Source: JACCVL01 sp963695375
GTDB lineage: Bacteria; Actinomycetota; Actinomycetes; Propionibacteriales; Nocardioidaceae
Assembly (NCBI GenBank): GCA_963695375.1
Contig: OY968767.1
Span: 1,612,001 to 1,676,000 of the forward strand
Direction of reading: 5' to 3'
Length of the DNA: 64,000 nucleotides
Shown here: in pieces, positions 54,034 to 62,708 of the stretch
How the letters are laid out: every line of letters begins with the position of its first letter
Position numbering within the stretch: position 1 is the first letter of the stretch
Program-made: the position numbers and the translations under genes
The notes under the pieces: generated by a model
Seen by the model: the letters and a program-made list of their open reading frames with translations, nothing else
What the model was told of the DNA's origin: nothing
The model's database searches: none

Positions 54034-55260
54034 ATGTCCTGGACCGCGACTCCCCAACCGCTCGGGAGCGCGCAGGGGTTGCCCCGGCCGCAGCTAGACA
54101 GCGGGCGCGGCCGAACCACCCTGATCGTCGCGTTGGGCCTGCTCGCCGTCTTCGGCGTCGTGGCGGTGACCTGGCTGGCCATCGAGTCCGGTGAGCTGGA
54201 CGGCGGCGCGCTGGCACTGGTGCTGGCCGCGGTGCCGGTGCCTTTCCTCGTGGCCGGCTACCTCTGGCTGGACCGGTACGAGCCGGAGCCGGCCCGGTTC
54301 GTCCTCGCCGCGCTGCTGTGGGGAGCTGTGGTCTCCACCAGCTTCGCCGTGCTGGTGCAGTGGGTCCTGGACCGGACCGTCGACCTGTCGCTGACCGTGC
54401 TGCTCGTGGGCGTCGCGCCGGTCACCGAGGAGTTCGCCAAGGGGTTGTTGGTGGTCCTCGTCCTGGTCCGCCGACGCCGGGTGGCCGGGCTGCTGGACGG
54501 GATCATCTACGCCGGACTGGTCGGGGTCGGTTTCGCCTTCACCGAGAACGTGCTCTACATCTCGAACGCCTACGCCGGGTCGCTCGTGCCGGACTTCAGC
54601 GGTGCGGTGGCGGCCACCAACGTGTTCGCGCTCCGTGGCCTGGTCAGCCCCTTCGCGCACCCGTTGTTCACGACGGCCATCGGCGTCGCCATGGCGGTGG
54701 CCGTTGCCACCCGGCGGCGCTGGCTGCGGGTGCTGGCACCGCTGCTGGGATTCGCTGGTGCGGTGGGGCTGCACGCGACCTGGAACGGCTCGACCCAGGT
54801 CTTCAGCGGGTTGGGCTTCCCGCTGGTCTATGTCGGGTTCATGGTTCCGCTCTTCGGTCTGGCGGTCTACCTCGCGCTCCGCGCGCTGCGATCCGAGGCC
54901 GAGACGGTGCGAGCAGCCCTGGACGACTGCGCCAGGCGCGGCTGGCTGCACCCGGCCGAGGTGCACTGGCTGGTGCGCTTCGGCGACCGGACGGCGGCCC
55001 GACGCTACGCCGGCAAGGTGGCCGGCCGGGACGCCGTGGTGGCGCTGCACGCCTACCAGCGCACCGCCACCGAGCTCGCCTTGATGCACGCCCGGGTCCA
55101 GCGCGGTCAGGCGCCTGCCGACGGGGCTGAGCGGGTGCAGGCGCATCTGCGCCGGCTGCACAGCTGGCGGCCGTTCGTCGTGCTGCCTCCATTGCGGTTC
55201 GTGCCCGGGATGGCAGCGATCACCGTCCGTGAGCAGAGCGTCACGCCCAGCCTGCACTGA
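54034..55260 (+). CDS. PrsW family intramembrane metalloprotease
   Basis: The 408-residue protein has about eight membrane helices (residues about 30-285) and the PrsW metalloprotease motifs TEEFAKGLL, GFAFTENVLY, FAHPLFTTAIG and LHATWNG in order. These protect or process membrane-bound anti-sigma factors in Bacillus. The C-terminal 110 residues form a cytoplasmic helical domain. Substrate unknown; no sigma or anti-sigma gene is adjacent. Confidence 0.9.
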   Translation: MSWTATPQPLGSAQGLPRPQLDSGRGRTTLIVALGLLAVFGVVAVTWLAIESGELDGGALALVLAAVPVPFLVAGYLWLDRYEPEPARFVLAALLWGAVVSTSFAVLVQWVLDRTVDLSLTVLLVGVAPVTEEFAKGLLVVLVLVRRRRVAGLLDGIIYAGLVGVGFAFTENVLYISNAYAGSLVPDFSGAVAATNVFALRGLVSPFAHPLFTTAIGVAMAVAVATRRRWLRVLAPLLGFAGAVGLHATWNGSTQVFSGLGFPLVYVGFMVPLFGLAVYLALRALRSEAETVRAALDDCARRGWLHPAEVHWLVRFGDRTAARRYAGKVAGRDAVVALHAYQRTATELALMHARVQRGQAPADGAERVQAHLRRLHSWRPFVVLPPLRFVPGMAAITVREQSVTPSLH

Positions 55261-55473
55261 GGTCATCGCCGGACCCGGGCGCGCGGTGCCCGACGAGCCG
55301 AACCGACGAGCACGACGTCGCGGGAGCCGCCGACCGGCTGAGAAGTCGTCGGCTGGATCCACAGCCTCAGCAGCGGGGCCGGGTGTCCCCAGCCGGCGCG
55401 GGTCAGCGCCCGTCCCGATCGATGCCGGACCAGGCTGTCCGCGACCTGAGGAGCCAGGGCGAGGAGGCGAGTG
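55261..55473. other. Intergenic stretch with no recognised element
   Basis: These 213 bases between the PrsW gene and the SSB gene hold short open frames on both strands that lack convincing starts or recognisable sequence. GAGGAGG near the end belongs to the SSB ribosome site. I see no clear promoter or terminator. Confidence 0.5.
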
Positions 55474-55935
55474 ATGTCCGAGGCACAGCTGACGCTGACC
55501 GGATATGTCGGCACCGACGTGGACTACCGGGCCGGCCGCGACGGGGCTCCACCGCGGGCGCGGTTCCGCGTCGCCTGCACGCCCCGCTTCTTCGACCGGC
55601 AACAGGGGGCCTGGCGGGACCAGGAGACCGTCTGGAAGACGGTCAAGGTGTGGCGCGCGCTGGCGGACAACGTGGCGTCGTCGGTGCGCAAGGGGGAGCC
55701 GGTCGTCATCATCGGGCGGCTGCGCGCGGAGGTGTGGAAGGACGAGGACGGCGAGCTCCGGTCGCAGGACGTCGTCGAGGCGACGTCGGTCGGCCACGAC
55801 CTGAACCGCGGCACCAGCGCGTTCCTGCGACGCGCGGTCACCCCGGTCGAGCAGACCGACCGGGTCCAGCCGACCGCGTCGGAGGCCGGCGGCGGCGGGC
55901 AGCCCGGTGCGATCGGGGCCGGCCTGACCGCCTAG
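55474..55935 (+). CDS. Single-stranded DNA-binding protein (SSB paralogue)
   Basis: The 153-residue OB-fold protein has the SSB core: AQLTLTGYVGTDVDYRAG, ARFRVACTPRFFD, TVWKTVKVWRALADNVASSV, RKGEPVVIIGRLRAEVW. The C-terminal tail lacks the acidic DDDIPF-like tip of housekeeping SSB and instead ends GAIGAGLTA, so it is probably a second SSB. ATG at 55474 follows GAGGAGG. EttA comes next with an 11-bp gap. Confidence 0.88.
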   Translation: MSEAQLTLTGYVGTDVDYRAGRDGAPPRARFRVACTPRFFDRQQGAWRDQETVWKTVKVWRALADNVASSVRKGEPVVIIGRLRAEVWKDEDGELRSQDVVEATSVGHDLNRGTSAFLRRAVTPVEQTDRVQPTASEAGGGGQPGAIGAGLTA

Positions 55936-55946
55936 GCTCGCCGGCT

Positions 55947-57629
55947 ATGGCTGATTACGTCTTCCAGCTGCGGAACGTGCGCAAGCGGCTCGGTGACAAG
56001 GTCGTTCTCGACAACGTCACCCTGGCCTTCCTGCACGGCGCCAAGATCGGCGTGGTCGGGCCCAACGGCACCGGCAAGTCCACCCTGCTGAAGGTCATGG
56101 CCGGGATGGAGCACGCCAACAACGGCGACGCGATGAAGGACCCCGACGCAACCGTGGGCATCCTGCTGCAGGAACCGCCGCTGAGCGAGGACAAGACGGT
56201 GCTCGAGAACGTCGAGGAGGCCGTTGCCGGGATCCTGGCCAAGAAGGCGCGGTTCGACCAGATCTCGGTCGAGCTTGCCGACCCAGACGCCGACTACGAC
56301 ACCCTGCTGGCCGAGATGGGGGAGTTGCAGACCGACCTCGACCACGCCAACGCCTGGGATCTCGACGCCCGACTCGATCAGGCGATGGACGCGCTCCGGT
56401 GCCCGCCGGCGGACTCGCCGGTCGACCACCTGAGTGGCGGGGAACGGCGCCGAGTCGCGCTGTGCAAGCTGCTGCTCGAGCAGCCGGACCTGCTGTTGCT
56501 CGACGAGCCCACGAACCATCTGGACGCCGAGTCGGTGCAGTGGCTCGAGCAGCACCTGGCCAGCTATGCCGGTGCGGTCCTGGCGATCACGCACGACCGC
56601 TACTTCCTGGACAACGTGGCGCAGTGGATCCTCGAGCTGGACCGGGGCCGCACGTTCCCCTACGAAGGCAACTACTCGACGTACCTGGAGACCAAGCAGC
56701 AACGGCTGAAGGTCGAGGGGCGCAAGGACGCCAAGCGGCAGCGAATCCTGGAGCAGGAGCTGGAGTGGGTGCGCTCCAACCCCAAGGCCCGGCAGGCGAA
56801 GAACCGGGCCCGGCTGGCGCGCTACGAGGAGCTGGCCACCGAGGCGGAGCGGTCCCGCAAGCTGGACTTCGAGGAGATCAACATCCCGCCGGGGCCGCGG
56901 CTCGGTGACGTCGTGCTCGAGGCCAAGGGCCTGACCAAGGGGTTCGACGGGCGCACTCTGATGCACGACCTGTCGTTCTCGCTGCCCCGGGCCGGCATCG
57001 TCGGCATCGTCGGCCCGAACGGCGTGGGCAAGTCCACGATCTTCCGGATGATCGTGGGGGAGGAGACACCGGACGCCGGTGAGCTCACGCTCGGCGGCAC
57101 CGTGTCGGTGTCGTACGTCGACCAGAGCCGCGGCGGCCTGGACCCGGCCAGGAACGTCTGGGAGGTCGTGTCGGACGGGCTCGACCACATCAAGGTGGCG
57201 CACTTCGAGATGCCGAGCCGCGCCTATGTCGCGTCGTTCGGGTTCAAGGGCCCGGACCAGCAGAAGCCGGCCGGAGTGCTGTCCGGCGGCGAGCGCAACC
57301 GGCTCAACCTGGCCCTCACGCTCAAGATGGGCGGAAACCTGCTGCTTCTGGACGAGCCCACCAACGACCTCGACGTGGAGACGCTGCAGTCGCTCGAGGA
57401 TGCGCTGTTGGAGTTCCCCGGCTGCGCCGTGGTGGTGTCGCACGACCGGTGGTTCCTGGACCGGGTGGCGACGCACATCCTCGCCTGGGAGGGCGACGAG
57501 TCCGATCCCGCCCGCTGGTTCTGGTACGAGGGCAACTTCGCCGACTACGAGGCGAACAAGGTGGAGCGGCTCGGCGTCGAGGCCGCGCGGCCGCACCGGG
57601 TGACCTACCGCCGGCTCACCCGCGACTGA
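55947..57629 (+). CDS. ettA: Energy-dependent translational throttle ATPase EttA (ABC-F)
   Basis: The 560-residue ABC-F protein has two nucleotide-binding domains with P-loops GPNGTGKST (38-46) and GPNGVGKST, signature LSGGERRRVALCK and LSGGERNRLNLAL, and Walker B LLLLDEPTNHLD and LLLLDEPTNDLD. The linker of about 80 residues is ABC-F type. EttA binds the ribosomal E site and gates translation by energy state. TAGGCT (55933-55938) is 8 nt before the ATG. Confidence 0.95.
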   Translation: MADYVFQLRNVRKRLGDKVVLDNVTLAFLHGAKIGVVGPNGTGKSTLLKVMAGMEHANNGDAMKDPDATVGILLQEPPLSEDKTVLENVEEAVAGILAKKARFDQISVELADPDADYDTLLAEMGELQTDLDHANAWDLDARLDQAMDALRCPPADSPVDHLSGGERRRVALCKLLLEQPDLLLLDEPTNHLDAESVQWLEQHLASYAGAVLAITHDRYFLDNVAQWILELDRGRTFPYEGNYSTYLETKQQRLKVEGRKDAKRQRILEQELEWVRSNPKARQAKNRARLARYEELATEAERSRKLDFEEINIPPGPRLGDVVLEAKGLTKGFDGRTLMHDLSFSLPRAGIVGIVGPNGVGKSTIFRMIVGEETPDAGELTLGGTVSVSYVDQSRGGLDPARNVWEVVSDGLDHIKVAHFEMPSRAYVASFGFKGPDQQKPAGVLSGGERNRLNLALTLKMGGNLLLLDEPTNDLDVETLQSLEDALLEFPGCAVVVSHDRWFLDRVATHILAWEGDESDPARWFWYEGNFADYEANKVERLGVEAARPHRVTYRRLTRD

Positions 57630-57650
57630 CCGGCAGCGCTGCCGCCGGGC

Positions 57651-58184
57651 TCACTCGCCGGGCAGGGCGGGCTCGGACGCGACATCCTCGGCCAGCCGGT
57701 CGGCGGTCCGGTCGAACACCCGCCCGACGGCCGCGAAGTCATCGTCGCCGGACAGGTCCACCAGGTAGTCCCGGACGCCGTGCACGTGGGTCGGCGCGCA
57801 GGTGCCGAGCAGCTCCCAGCCCTGGTCGGTGAGCGTGGCGAGCACCCCCCGACCGTCGGTGGCACAGGCCCGGCGGGTCACGGCCCCGAGCCGTTCGAGG
57901 CGGGTGACGGTGTGGGTCACCCGACTCCGGGAGTGCGCCAGCGACCGGGCCAGCTCGGCCATCCGGAGCTGGCGGTCCGGGCTCTCCGACAGTCGGACCA
58001 GCACCTCGTACTCGGGCAGGGAGATGCCGGCGCTCTCGCGCAGGTCCCGGTCGAGCCGTTCGAACAGCCGGGTCGAGCCGGACAGGAACGCCCGCCAGGC
58101 GGCCTGCTGGCGGTCGTCCAGCCAGCGCACCGGCGGGTCCGGCGTGCGGACGTCGGGCTGCTCGGAGGTGCGGGTCTGGGGCAT
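57651..58184 (-). CDS. MarR family regulator
   Basis: The 177-residue winged-helix protein has SLPEYEVLVRLSESPDRQLR, MAELARSLAHSRSRVTHTVTRLE (in part) and the wing sequence RRACATDGRGVLATLT. TAGACT on the minus strand (58196-58191) lies 6 nt before the ATG. It is divergent from yceI with about 100 bp between. MarR control of YceI is common in actinobacteria, and AGTT-G-AACT in the yceI promoter is a candidate site. Confidence 0.92.
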   Translation of the reverse strand: MPQTRTSEQPDVRTPDPPVRWLDDRQQAAWRAFLSGSTRLFERLDRDLRESAGISLPEYEVLVRLSESPDRQLRMAELARSLAHSRSRVTHTVTRLERLGAVTRRACATDGRGVLATLTDQGWELLGTCAPTHVHGVRDYLVDLSGDDDFAAVGRVFDRTADRLAEDVASEPALPGE

Positions 58185-58208
58185 CGCCCCAGTCTAGCCG
58201 AGGAATAG

Positions 58209-58237
58209 TTGACAGTTGAACTTGTTGGGCCTAGCGT
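58209..58237 (+). promoter_or_regulatory. yceI promoter with MarR-like operator
   Basis: -35 TTGACA (58209-58214) and -10 TAGCGT (58232-58237) are separated by exactly 17 bp. AGTTGAACT (58214-58222) is a near-palindrome (AGTT-N-AACT) between them, and AGTTGAC (58207-58213) repeats its first half. A MarR dimer bound here would cover the promoter. Confidence 0.65.
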
Positions 58238-58282
58238 GATGATCAAGCTTTCAACCACATGCGTTCTCCTGGAGGTAGCCCG

Positions 58283-58843
58283 ATGACCAGCATCACCACG
58301 ACCAGCACCACGACCGGCCTCGAGGCCGGCACCTGGACCGTCGACCCGACGCACTCCGAGCTCGGCTTCACCGTGCGGCACCTGATGACCAAGGTGCGCG
58401 GCGTGTTCCGCGACTTCGAGGGGCAGATCGACATCGCCGACGACCCGGCGGCGTCCACCGCCTCGGCCACCATCCAGCTGTCCTCGGTCGACACCGGGAC
58501 CCCGCAGCGCGACGACCACCTGCGCTCCAGCGACTTCTTCGACATCGAGACCAAGCCGGTCATGACCTACACCGCCACGTCGCTGCGCCGGTCCGGTGAC
58601 GACTACGTCCTCACCGGCGACCTCACCGTGAACGGCGTGACCAAGTCCGTCGAGCTCGCACTCGAGGTCTTCGGCGCCCAGGTCGACGGCTACGGCCGGA
58701 CTGTCGCCGGCTTCGAGGCGACCGGCGAGATCAACCGCAAGGACTTCGGCGTCGACTGGAACATGCCGCTCGACGGTGGCCGCTTCCTGGTCGGTGACAA
58801 GGTGTCGCTGGCGCTGTCCATCCAGGCCGTCAAGCAGTCCTGA
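58283..58843 (+). CDS. YceI family lipocalin-like protein
   Basis: The 186-residue protein has the YceI pattern: WTVDPTHSELGFTVRHLMTK, VRGVFRDFEG, DDHLRSSDFFDIETKP, TVNGVTKSVELALE and FEATGEINRKDFGVDWN. It has no signal peptide (an N-terminal Thr-rich stretch only), unlike the periplasmic E. coli protein, so it may act in the cytoplasm. Family members bind polyisoprenoids. ATG 58283 has GGAGG 8 nt upstream. MarR is divergent. Confidence 0.93.
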   Translation: MTSITTTSTTTGLEAGTWTVDPTHSELGFTVRHLMTKVRGVFRDFEGQIDIADDPAASTASATIQLSSVDTGTPQRDDHLRSSDFFDIETKPVMTYTATSLRRSGDDYVLTGDLTVNGVTKSVELALEVFGAQVDGYGRTVAGFEATGEINRKDFGVDWNMPLDGGRFLVGDKVSLALSIQAVKQS

Positions 58844-58938
58844 CCCCCACCACACCCCCACCCCCCCCACACCCCCACCCCAGTCCACGATCCGCGAGTT
58901 TTGCCGGCCAGCCTGGCCGGCAAAACTCGCGGATCGTG
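58844..58938. repeat. C-tract and 53-bp perfect palindrome (dispersed repeat copy)
   Basis: After a C/A-rich tract (58846-58882), 58886-58911 pairs perfectly with 58913-58938, 26 bp per arm around a single C at 58912. The outer arm begins CACGATCCGCGAGTTTTGC. It lies between convergent yceI and the thiolase, so it may end transcription both ways. The outer sequence and C-tract recur in pncB (18640) and at 28437. Confidence 0.85.
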
Positions 58939-58952
58939 ACCGTCTGGGGGGG

Positions 58953-60170
58953 TTAGGCGAGGCGCTCGAGGACCAACGCCATGCCCTGGCCCCCACCGAC
59001 GCACATGGTGACCAACCCGATCTGCTTGTCGTGCCAGTCCAGCGAGTTGAGCATCGTGGCCTGCAGCCGGGCGCCGGTCATCCCGAACGGGTGTCCCACG
59101 GCGATCGCCCCACCGTTCACGTTCAGCCGGTCCAGGTCGATCCCCAGGTCGCGGTAGGACGGCACGACCTGTGCGGCGAACGCCTCGTTGATCTCCACCA
59201 GGTCCACGTCGCCGATGCCCATCCCGGCCCGCTCGAGCGCCTGGCGCGAGGCCTGCACCGGCCCGAGACCCATGATCTCCGGGGACAGGGCGGTGACCCC
59301 GGTGGAGACGATCCTGGCCAGCGGCGTCAGCCCGAGCTCCGCGGCCTTGCGGTCGGACATCACGACCACCGCCGCCGCCCCGTCGTTCAGCGCGCAACAG
59401 TTGCCCGCGGTCACCAGGCCGTCCGGGCGGAAGACCGGCTTGAGCTCGGACACCCCGTCCAGGGTCACGCCGGCCCGGGGGCCGTCGTCGGCGGAGACGA
59501 CCCGGCCACCGGGCACCTCGACCGGGGTGATCTCGCGCTGCCAGAAGCCGGCGGCGACCGCTTGCTCGGCGAGGTTCTGGCTGCGGACCCCGAACTCGTC
59601 CAGCTCCCGCCGGGTGAGTCCGCGCTGCTGCGCCAGGTTCTCCGCGGTCTGCCCCATCGCGATGTAGATGTCGGGCAGCTCGCCACTCTCCCGCGGGTCG
59701 TTCCAGTCCACCCCACCCTGCGCGGCGGCGGAGCTGCGCGAGCGGGCCGGGTCGAAGGCGGGGTTGGTCGTCCCCGGGTGGCTGTCGGAGTTGCCGTGGA
59801 CGAAGCGGGAGACCGTCTCCACCCCCGCGGAGACGAAGACGTCACCCTCGCCGGCCTTGATGGCGTGGAACGCCATCCGGGTGGTCTGGACGCTGGACGC
59901 GCAATACCGGGTGACGGTGGCCGCCGGCAGGTGGTCGTGCCCCAGCAGGGTGGCCACCACCCGGCCCATGTTGAAGCCCTGCTCGCCGCCGGGCAGCCCG
60001 CAGCCGAGGTACAGGTCGTCGATCTCGGCCGGGTCGAGCTCGGGCACCTTCGCCAGTGCGGCCCGGACCATGGCTGCGGCCAGATCGTCGGCGCGCACGT
60101 CGACGAGCGATCCCTTGCCCGCCCGGCCGATGGGTGAGCGGGCGGTGGCGACGATCACGGCCTCGGGCAT
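58953..60170 (-). CDS. Acetyl-CoA C-acyltransferase (thiolase)
   Basis: The 405-residue enzyme has the thiolase catalytic set: Cys90 in TRYCASSVQTT, the NEAFA motif, GGAIAVGHPFGMTG (His) and CVGGGQGMALVLE (second Cys). It matches the long-chain degradative (FadA-like) or acetoacetyl-CoA thiolases in length. ATG at 60170 was chosen because it starts MPEAVIVATARSPIGRA. No other beta-oxidation gene is adjacent, although a thioesterase is divergent. Confidence 0.94.
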   Translation of the reverse strand: MPEAVIVATARSPIGRAGKGSLVDVRADDLAAAMVRAALAKVPELDPAEIDDLYLGCGLPGGEQGFNMGRVVATLLGHDHLPAATVTRYCASSVQTTRMAFHAIKAGEGDVFVSAGVETVSRFVHGNSDSHPGTTNPAFDPARSRSSAAAQGGVDWNDPRESGELPDIYIAMGQTAENLAQQRGLTRRELDEFGVRSQNLAEQAVAAGFWQREITPVEVPGGRVVSADDGPRAGVTLDGVSELKPVFRPDGLVTAGNCCALNDGAAAVVVMSDRKAAELGLTPLARIVSTGVTALSPEIMGLGPVQASRQALERAGMGIGDVDLVEINEAFAAQVVPSYRDLGIDLDRLNVNGGAIAVGHPFGMTGARLQATMLNSLDWHDKQIGLVTMCVGGGQGMALVLERLA

Positions 60171-60264
60171 GGCGTCTCCTGGATGTCGGGCAAAAGGTTC
60201 GGCTGCGATGGGGCGGCTGTCCCACGGTACCCAGGCAGGGCTGCGACCCGGCAGGATGGGCGGC

Positions 60265-60702
60265 ATGGCCAGGCACGTCGTGGAGCTCAAGCCCCGCTGG
60301 GCGGACATGGACGCCTACGGGCACGTCAACAACGTCACCTGGCTGGAGTACCTGCAAGAGGCCCGGATCGACATGTTCTTCGTGCACGCACCGCAGCGCG
60401 GCTCCGACCGGCTCGCCGAGGGGGTCGTCGTCGCCCGCGCGGAGATCGACTACCGCCGGCCGTTGGTGTTCCGGCCCGATCCGGTGCGGATCGAGATGTG
60501 GGTGTCCCTGGTGGGCGCGGCCGCCTTCACCGTGGAGTATGAGGTGCTCGACATCCACGACGACGACTCCCGGACGGTGTATGCCCGGGCGTCGACGGTG
60601 CTGGTGCCGATCACGCTGGGAGACGGCCGCCCCCGGCGGCTCAGTCCCGAGGAGCGCTCGGTGCTCGGCGCGCTCAGCGACGGCGACGACCCGGCCAGCT
60701 GA
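60265..60702 (+). CDS. Acyl-CoA thioesterase (4-hydroxybenzoyl-CoA type hotdog)
   Basis: The 145-residue hotdog-fold protein has PRWADMDAYGHVNNVTWLEY, with the catalytic Asp of the DxxxHVNN motif, and DYRRPLVFRPDPVRIE. It hydrolyses acyl-CoA thioesters. The start could also be an ATG nine bases upstream. It is divergent from the thiolase, which supports fatty-acid or aromatic acyl-CoA turnover; the exact substrate is unknown. Confidence 0.9.
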   Translation: MARHVVELKPRWADMDAYGHVNNVTWLEYLQEARIDMFFVHAPQRGSDRLAEGVVVARAEIDYRRPLVFRPDPVRIEMWVSLVGAAAFTVEYEVLDIHDDDSRTVYARASTVLVPITLGDGRPRRLSPEERSVLGALSDGDDPAS

Positions 60703-60722
60703 CCCGCCCCGTCGGGGCGGGC

Positions 60723-61154
60723 TCAGACCCGGAAGCCGGTCGGGGTCTGCGGGTCGACCACCGGGTCCTCGTGGCTGTTGACGAGGAACAGCGACGCCCG
60801 GTGCACGTACTCCCAGAACTGCGCGTCCAGCTCGGGTGGAAGGGCGACCTCGTCCAGACCGGCCCGGAAGTGCGCCAGCCAGCGGTCCCGAGCAGCGTGC
60901 GTGACCGCGAACGGGGCGTGCCGCATGCGCAGCCGCGGGTGCCCCCGCTCCGCCTGGTAGTCCGACGGCCCGCCCCAGTACTGCACCAGGAACATCCGCA
61001 GCCGGCGCTCGGCCGGGCCGAGGTCGTCGTCGGGGTACAGCGGTCGCAGCACCGGGTCGTCGGCGACGCCGGCGTAGAAGCGCGCCACCACCCGGGCGAT
61101 GGTGGGCTCGCCGCCGATCGCCTCGTAGAAGGTCTGCTGCCGCACGTTCGTCAT
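60723..61154 (-). CDS. glbO: Group II truncated haemoglobin (HbO-like)
   Basis: The 143-residue 2-on-2 globin resembles mycobacterial GlbO: FYEAIGGEPTIARVVARFYA, DDPVLRPLYPDDDL, MFLVQYWGGPSDYQAERGHP and RLRMRHAPF, where the proximal His lies. It has the Tyr (FY) and Trp (YWGG) typical of group II. It binds O2 and may detoxify NO or assist respiration. The start overlaps the SDR gene end by 4 bp, so it is translated after it. Confidence 0.95.
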   Translation of the reverse strand: MTNVRQQTFYEAIGGEPTIARVVARFYAGVADDPVLRPLYPDDDLGPAERRLRMFLVQYWGGPSDYQAERGHPRLRMRHAPFAVTHAARDRWLAHFRAGLDEVALPPELDAQFWEYVHRASLFLVNSHEDPVVDPQTPTGFRV

Positions 61155-62662
61155 CGGGGCCATTGTGCCGGGTCGGCCGGCAGCTTCTCCGCGGCCCGGG
61201 CGATGTTGCGCTGCATGCTGCCGAAGACCACCCCGTGGAACGGGTAGACCGACCACCAGTACGCGTGCCCGAGCGCGCCGCGCGGGTGGAACAGGGCGCG
61301 CTGCCGGAAGGTGGTGCTGCCCTCGCCGGTCGTGCCGACCTCGAGCTCGAGCCAGGCCAGCCCGGGCAGGCGCATCTCCGCCCGGAGCCGCAGGAAGCGG
61401 CCGTCGTCCACCTCCTCGACCCGCCAGAAGTCGAGGGCATCGCCGACGACCAGGTCGTGGGGATCGCGACGGCCCCGGCGCAGCCCGGGTCCGCCGCTGA
61501 GCCGGTCGAGCAGGCCACGCACCCGCCAGGCCAGCGGAAACGAGTACCACCCGTTGCCGCCGCCGATGCCCTCGACGATCCGCCACAGCGCCTCCGGCGG
61601 CGCCGCCACCTCCCGGGTGCGCTCGTCGGCGTAGAGGTCACCGCCCGCCCAGTCCGGGTCGGAGGGCAGCGGGTCGCTCGGAGCCCCAGGCGTCGTCGCC
61701 GACGACCAGCGGGTGGGCACTTGGAGGTCCTGGATCCGGTTCAGCGCCAACGCGACCGCGTGGTCGAAGCTGAGCAGCCCCTCGTCGGGGTCCGGGACGT
61801 AGTGGGCGATGTCGTGCTCGGACACCACCGAGGTGTGCTTCACCGACTCCACCAAGGGCTTGGCCAGGCCGCTCGGCACCGGGGTGACCAGGCCGACCCA
61901 GTGGCTGGACAGCCGTGGCGTGAGCACCGGGACGCGGACCATCAACCGCTTGCGGAGCCCGGCGACCCGGGCGTAGCGCTGCATCATGTCCTTGTACGTG
62001 ACGACGTCCGGGCCGCCGACGTCGAAGGCGCGGTTCACCTCGGCAGGCAGCGTGGCGCAGCCGACCAGGTAGCGCAGCACGTCGCGGATCGCGATCGGCT
62101 GCAGCCTGCTGTAGACCCACTTCGGGGTGATCATCACCGGCAGCCGCTCGGTGAGGTAGCGCAGCATCTCGAAGCTCGCAGACCCAGACCCGATCACCAC
62201 GGCGGCCCGCAGCACCGCGGCCGGGACCGACGACTGGAGCAGGATCTCCCCGACCCGCTCCCGGGAGGCCAGGTGCGTGCTGAGTGGCTCGTCCCGGGGC
62301 GCGAGGCCGCCGAGGTAGACCAACCGGCTCACGGCCGCATCGGCAGCCGCGTCGGCGAAGCCCTGCGCGATCCGCGCCTCAGTGTCGGCGAAGTCCGACC
62401 CGCTGCCGATCGAGTGCAGCAGGTAGTAGCCCACGTCGACGCCGTCCAGGGCCTTGCGCACTGCCTCCGGGTCGGTCGCGTCCGCGACGGCGACCTCGAC
62501 GTCGCCGGCCCACGGGTGGCCGCGCACCCGCCGCTCGTCCCTGACCATCACCCGGACCCGGTGCCCGGCCGCCAACAGCTCCGGAACCAGCCGCCCGCCG
62601 ACGTAGCCGGTGGCGCCGGTGACCAGGCAGAGCAACGGCTGGTCGGGCTGCTCGGCGGTCAC
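61151..62662 (-). CDS. SDR-type NAD(P)-binding protein fused to DUF2867
   Basis: The 503-residue fusion has an N-terminal extended-SDR domain (CLVTGATGYVGGRLVPELLA Rossmann signature, about 10-330) and a C-terminal DUF2867 domain with WWSVYPFHGVVFGSMQRNIA at its end. The SDR active-site Tyr-x-x-x-Lys is not obvious. The architecture is common in actinobacteria and its function is unclear. GTG start. It overlaps the haemoglobin gene by 4 bp. Confidence 0.88.
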   Translation of the reverse strand: MTAEQPDQPLLCLVTGATGYVGGRLVPELLAAGHRVRVMVRDERRVRGHPWAGDVEVAVADATDPEAVRKALDGVDVGYYLLHSIGSGSDFADTEARIAQGFADAAADAAVSRLVYLGGLAPRDEPLSTHLASRERVGEILLQSSVPAAVLRAAVVIGSGSASFEMLRYLTERLPVMITPKWVYSRLQPIAIRDVLRYLVGCATLPAEVNRAFDVGGPDVVTYKDMMQRYARVAGLRKRLMVRVPVLTPRLSSHWVGLVTPVPSGLAKPLVESVKHTSVVSEHDIAHYVPDPDEGLLSFDHAVALALNRIQDLQVPTRWSSATTPGAPSDPLPSDPDWAGGDLYADERTREVAAPPEALWRIVEGIGGGNGWYSFPLAWRVRGLLDRLSGGPGLRRGRRDPHDLVVGDALDFWRVEEVDDGRFLRLRAEMRLPGLAWLELEVGTTGEGSTTFRQRALFHPRGALGHAYWWSVYPFHGVVFGSMQRNIARAAEKLPADPAQWPR

Positions 62663-62708
62663 CCGGCCATCGTCCCTGCTCGGGCGCGGCAGCGCCGACC
62701 GGGGTGCG

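Noticed and set aside
55229..55514. Short open frames on both strands between PrsW and SSB
   Set aside because: No ribosome site, no recognisable motif, and each overlaps a neighbouring real gene; composition is that of shadow frames.
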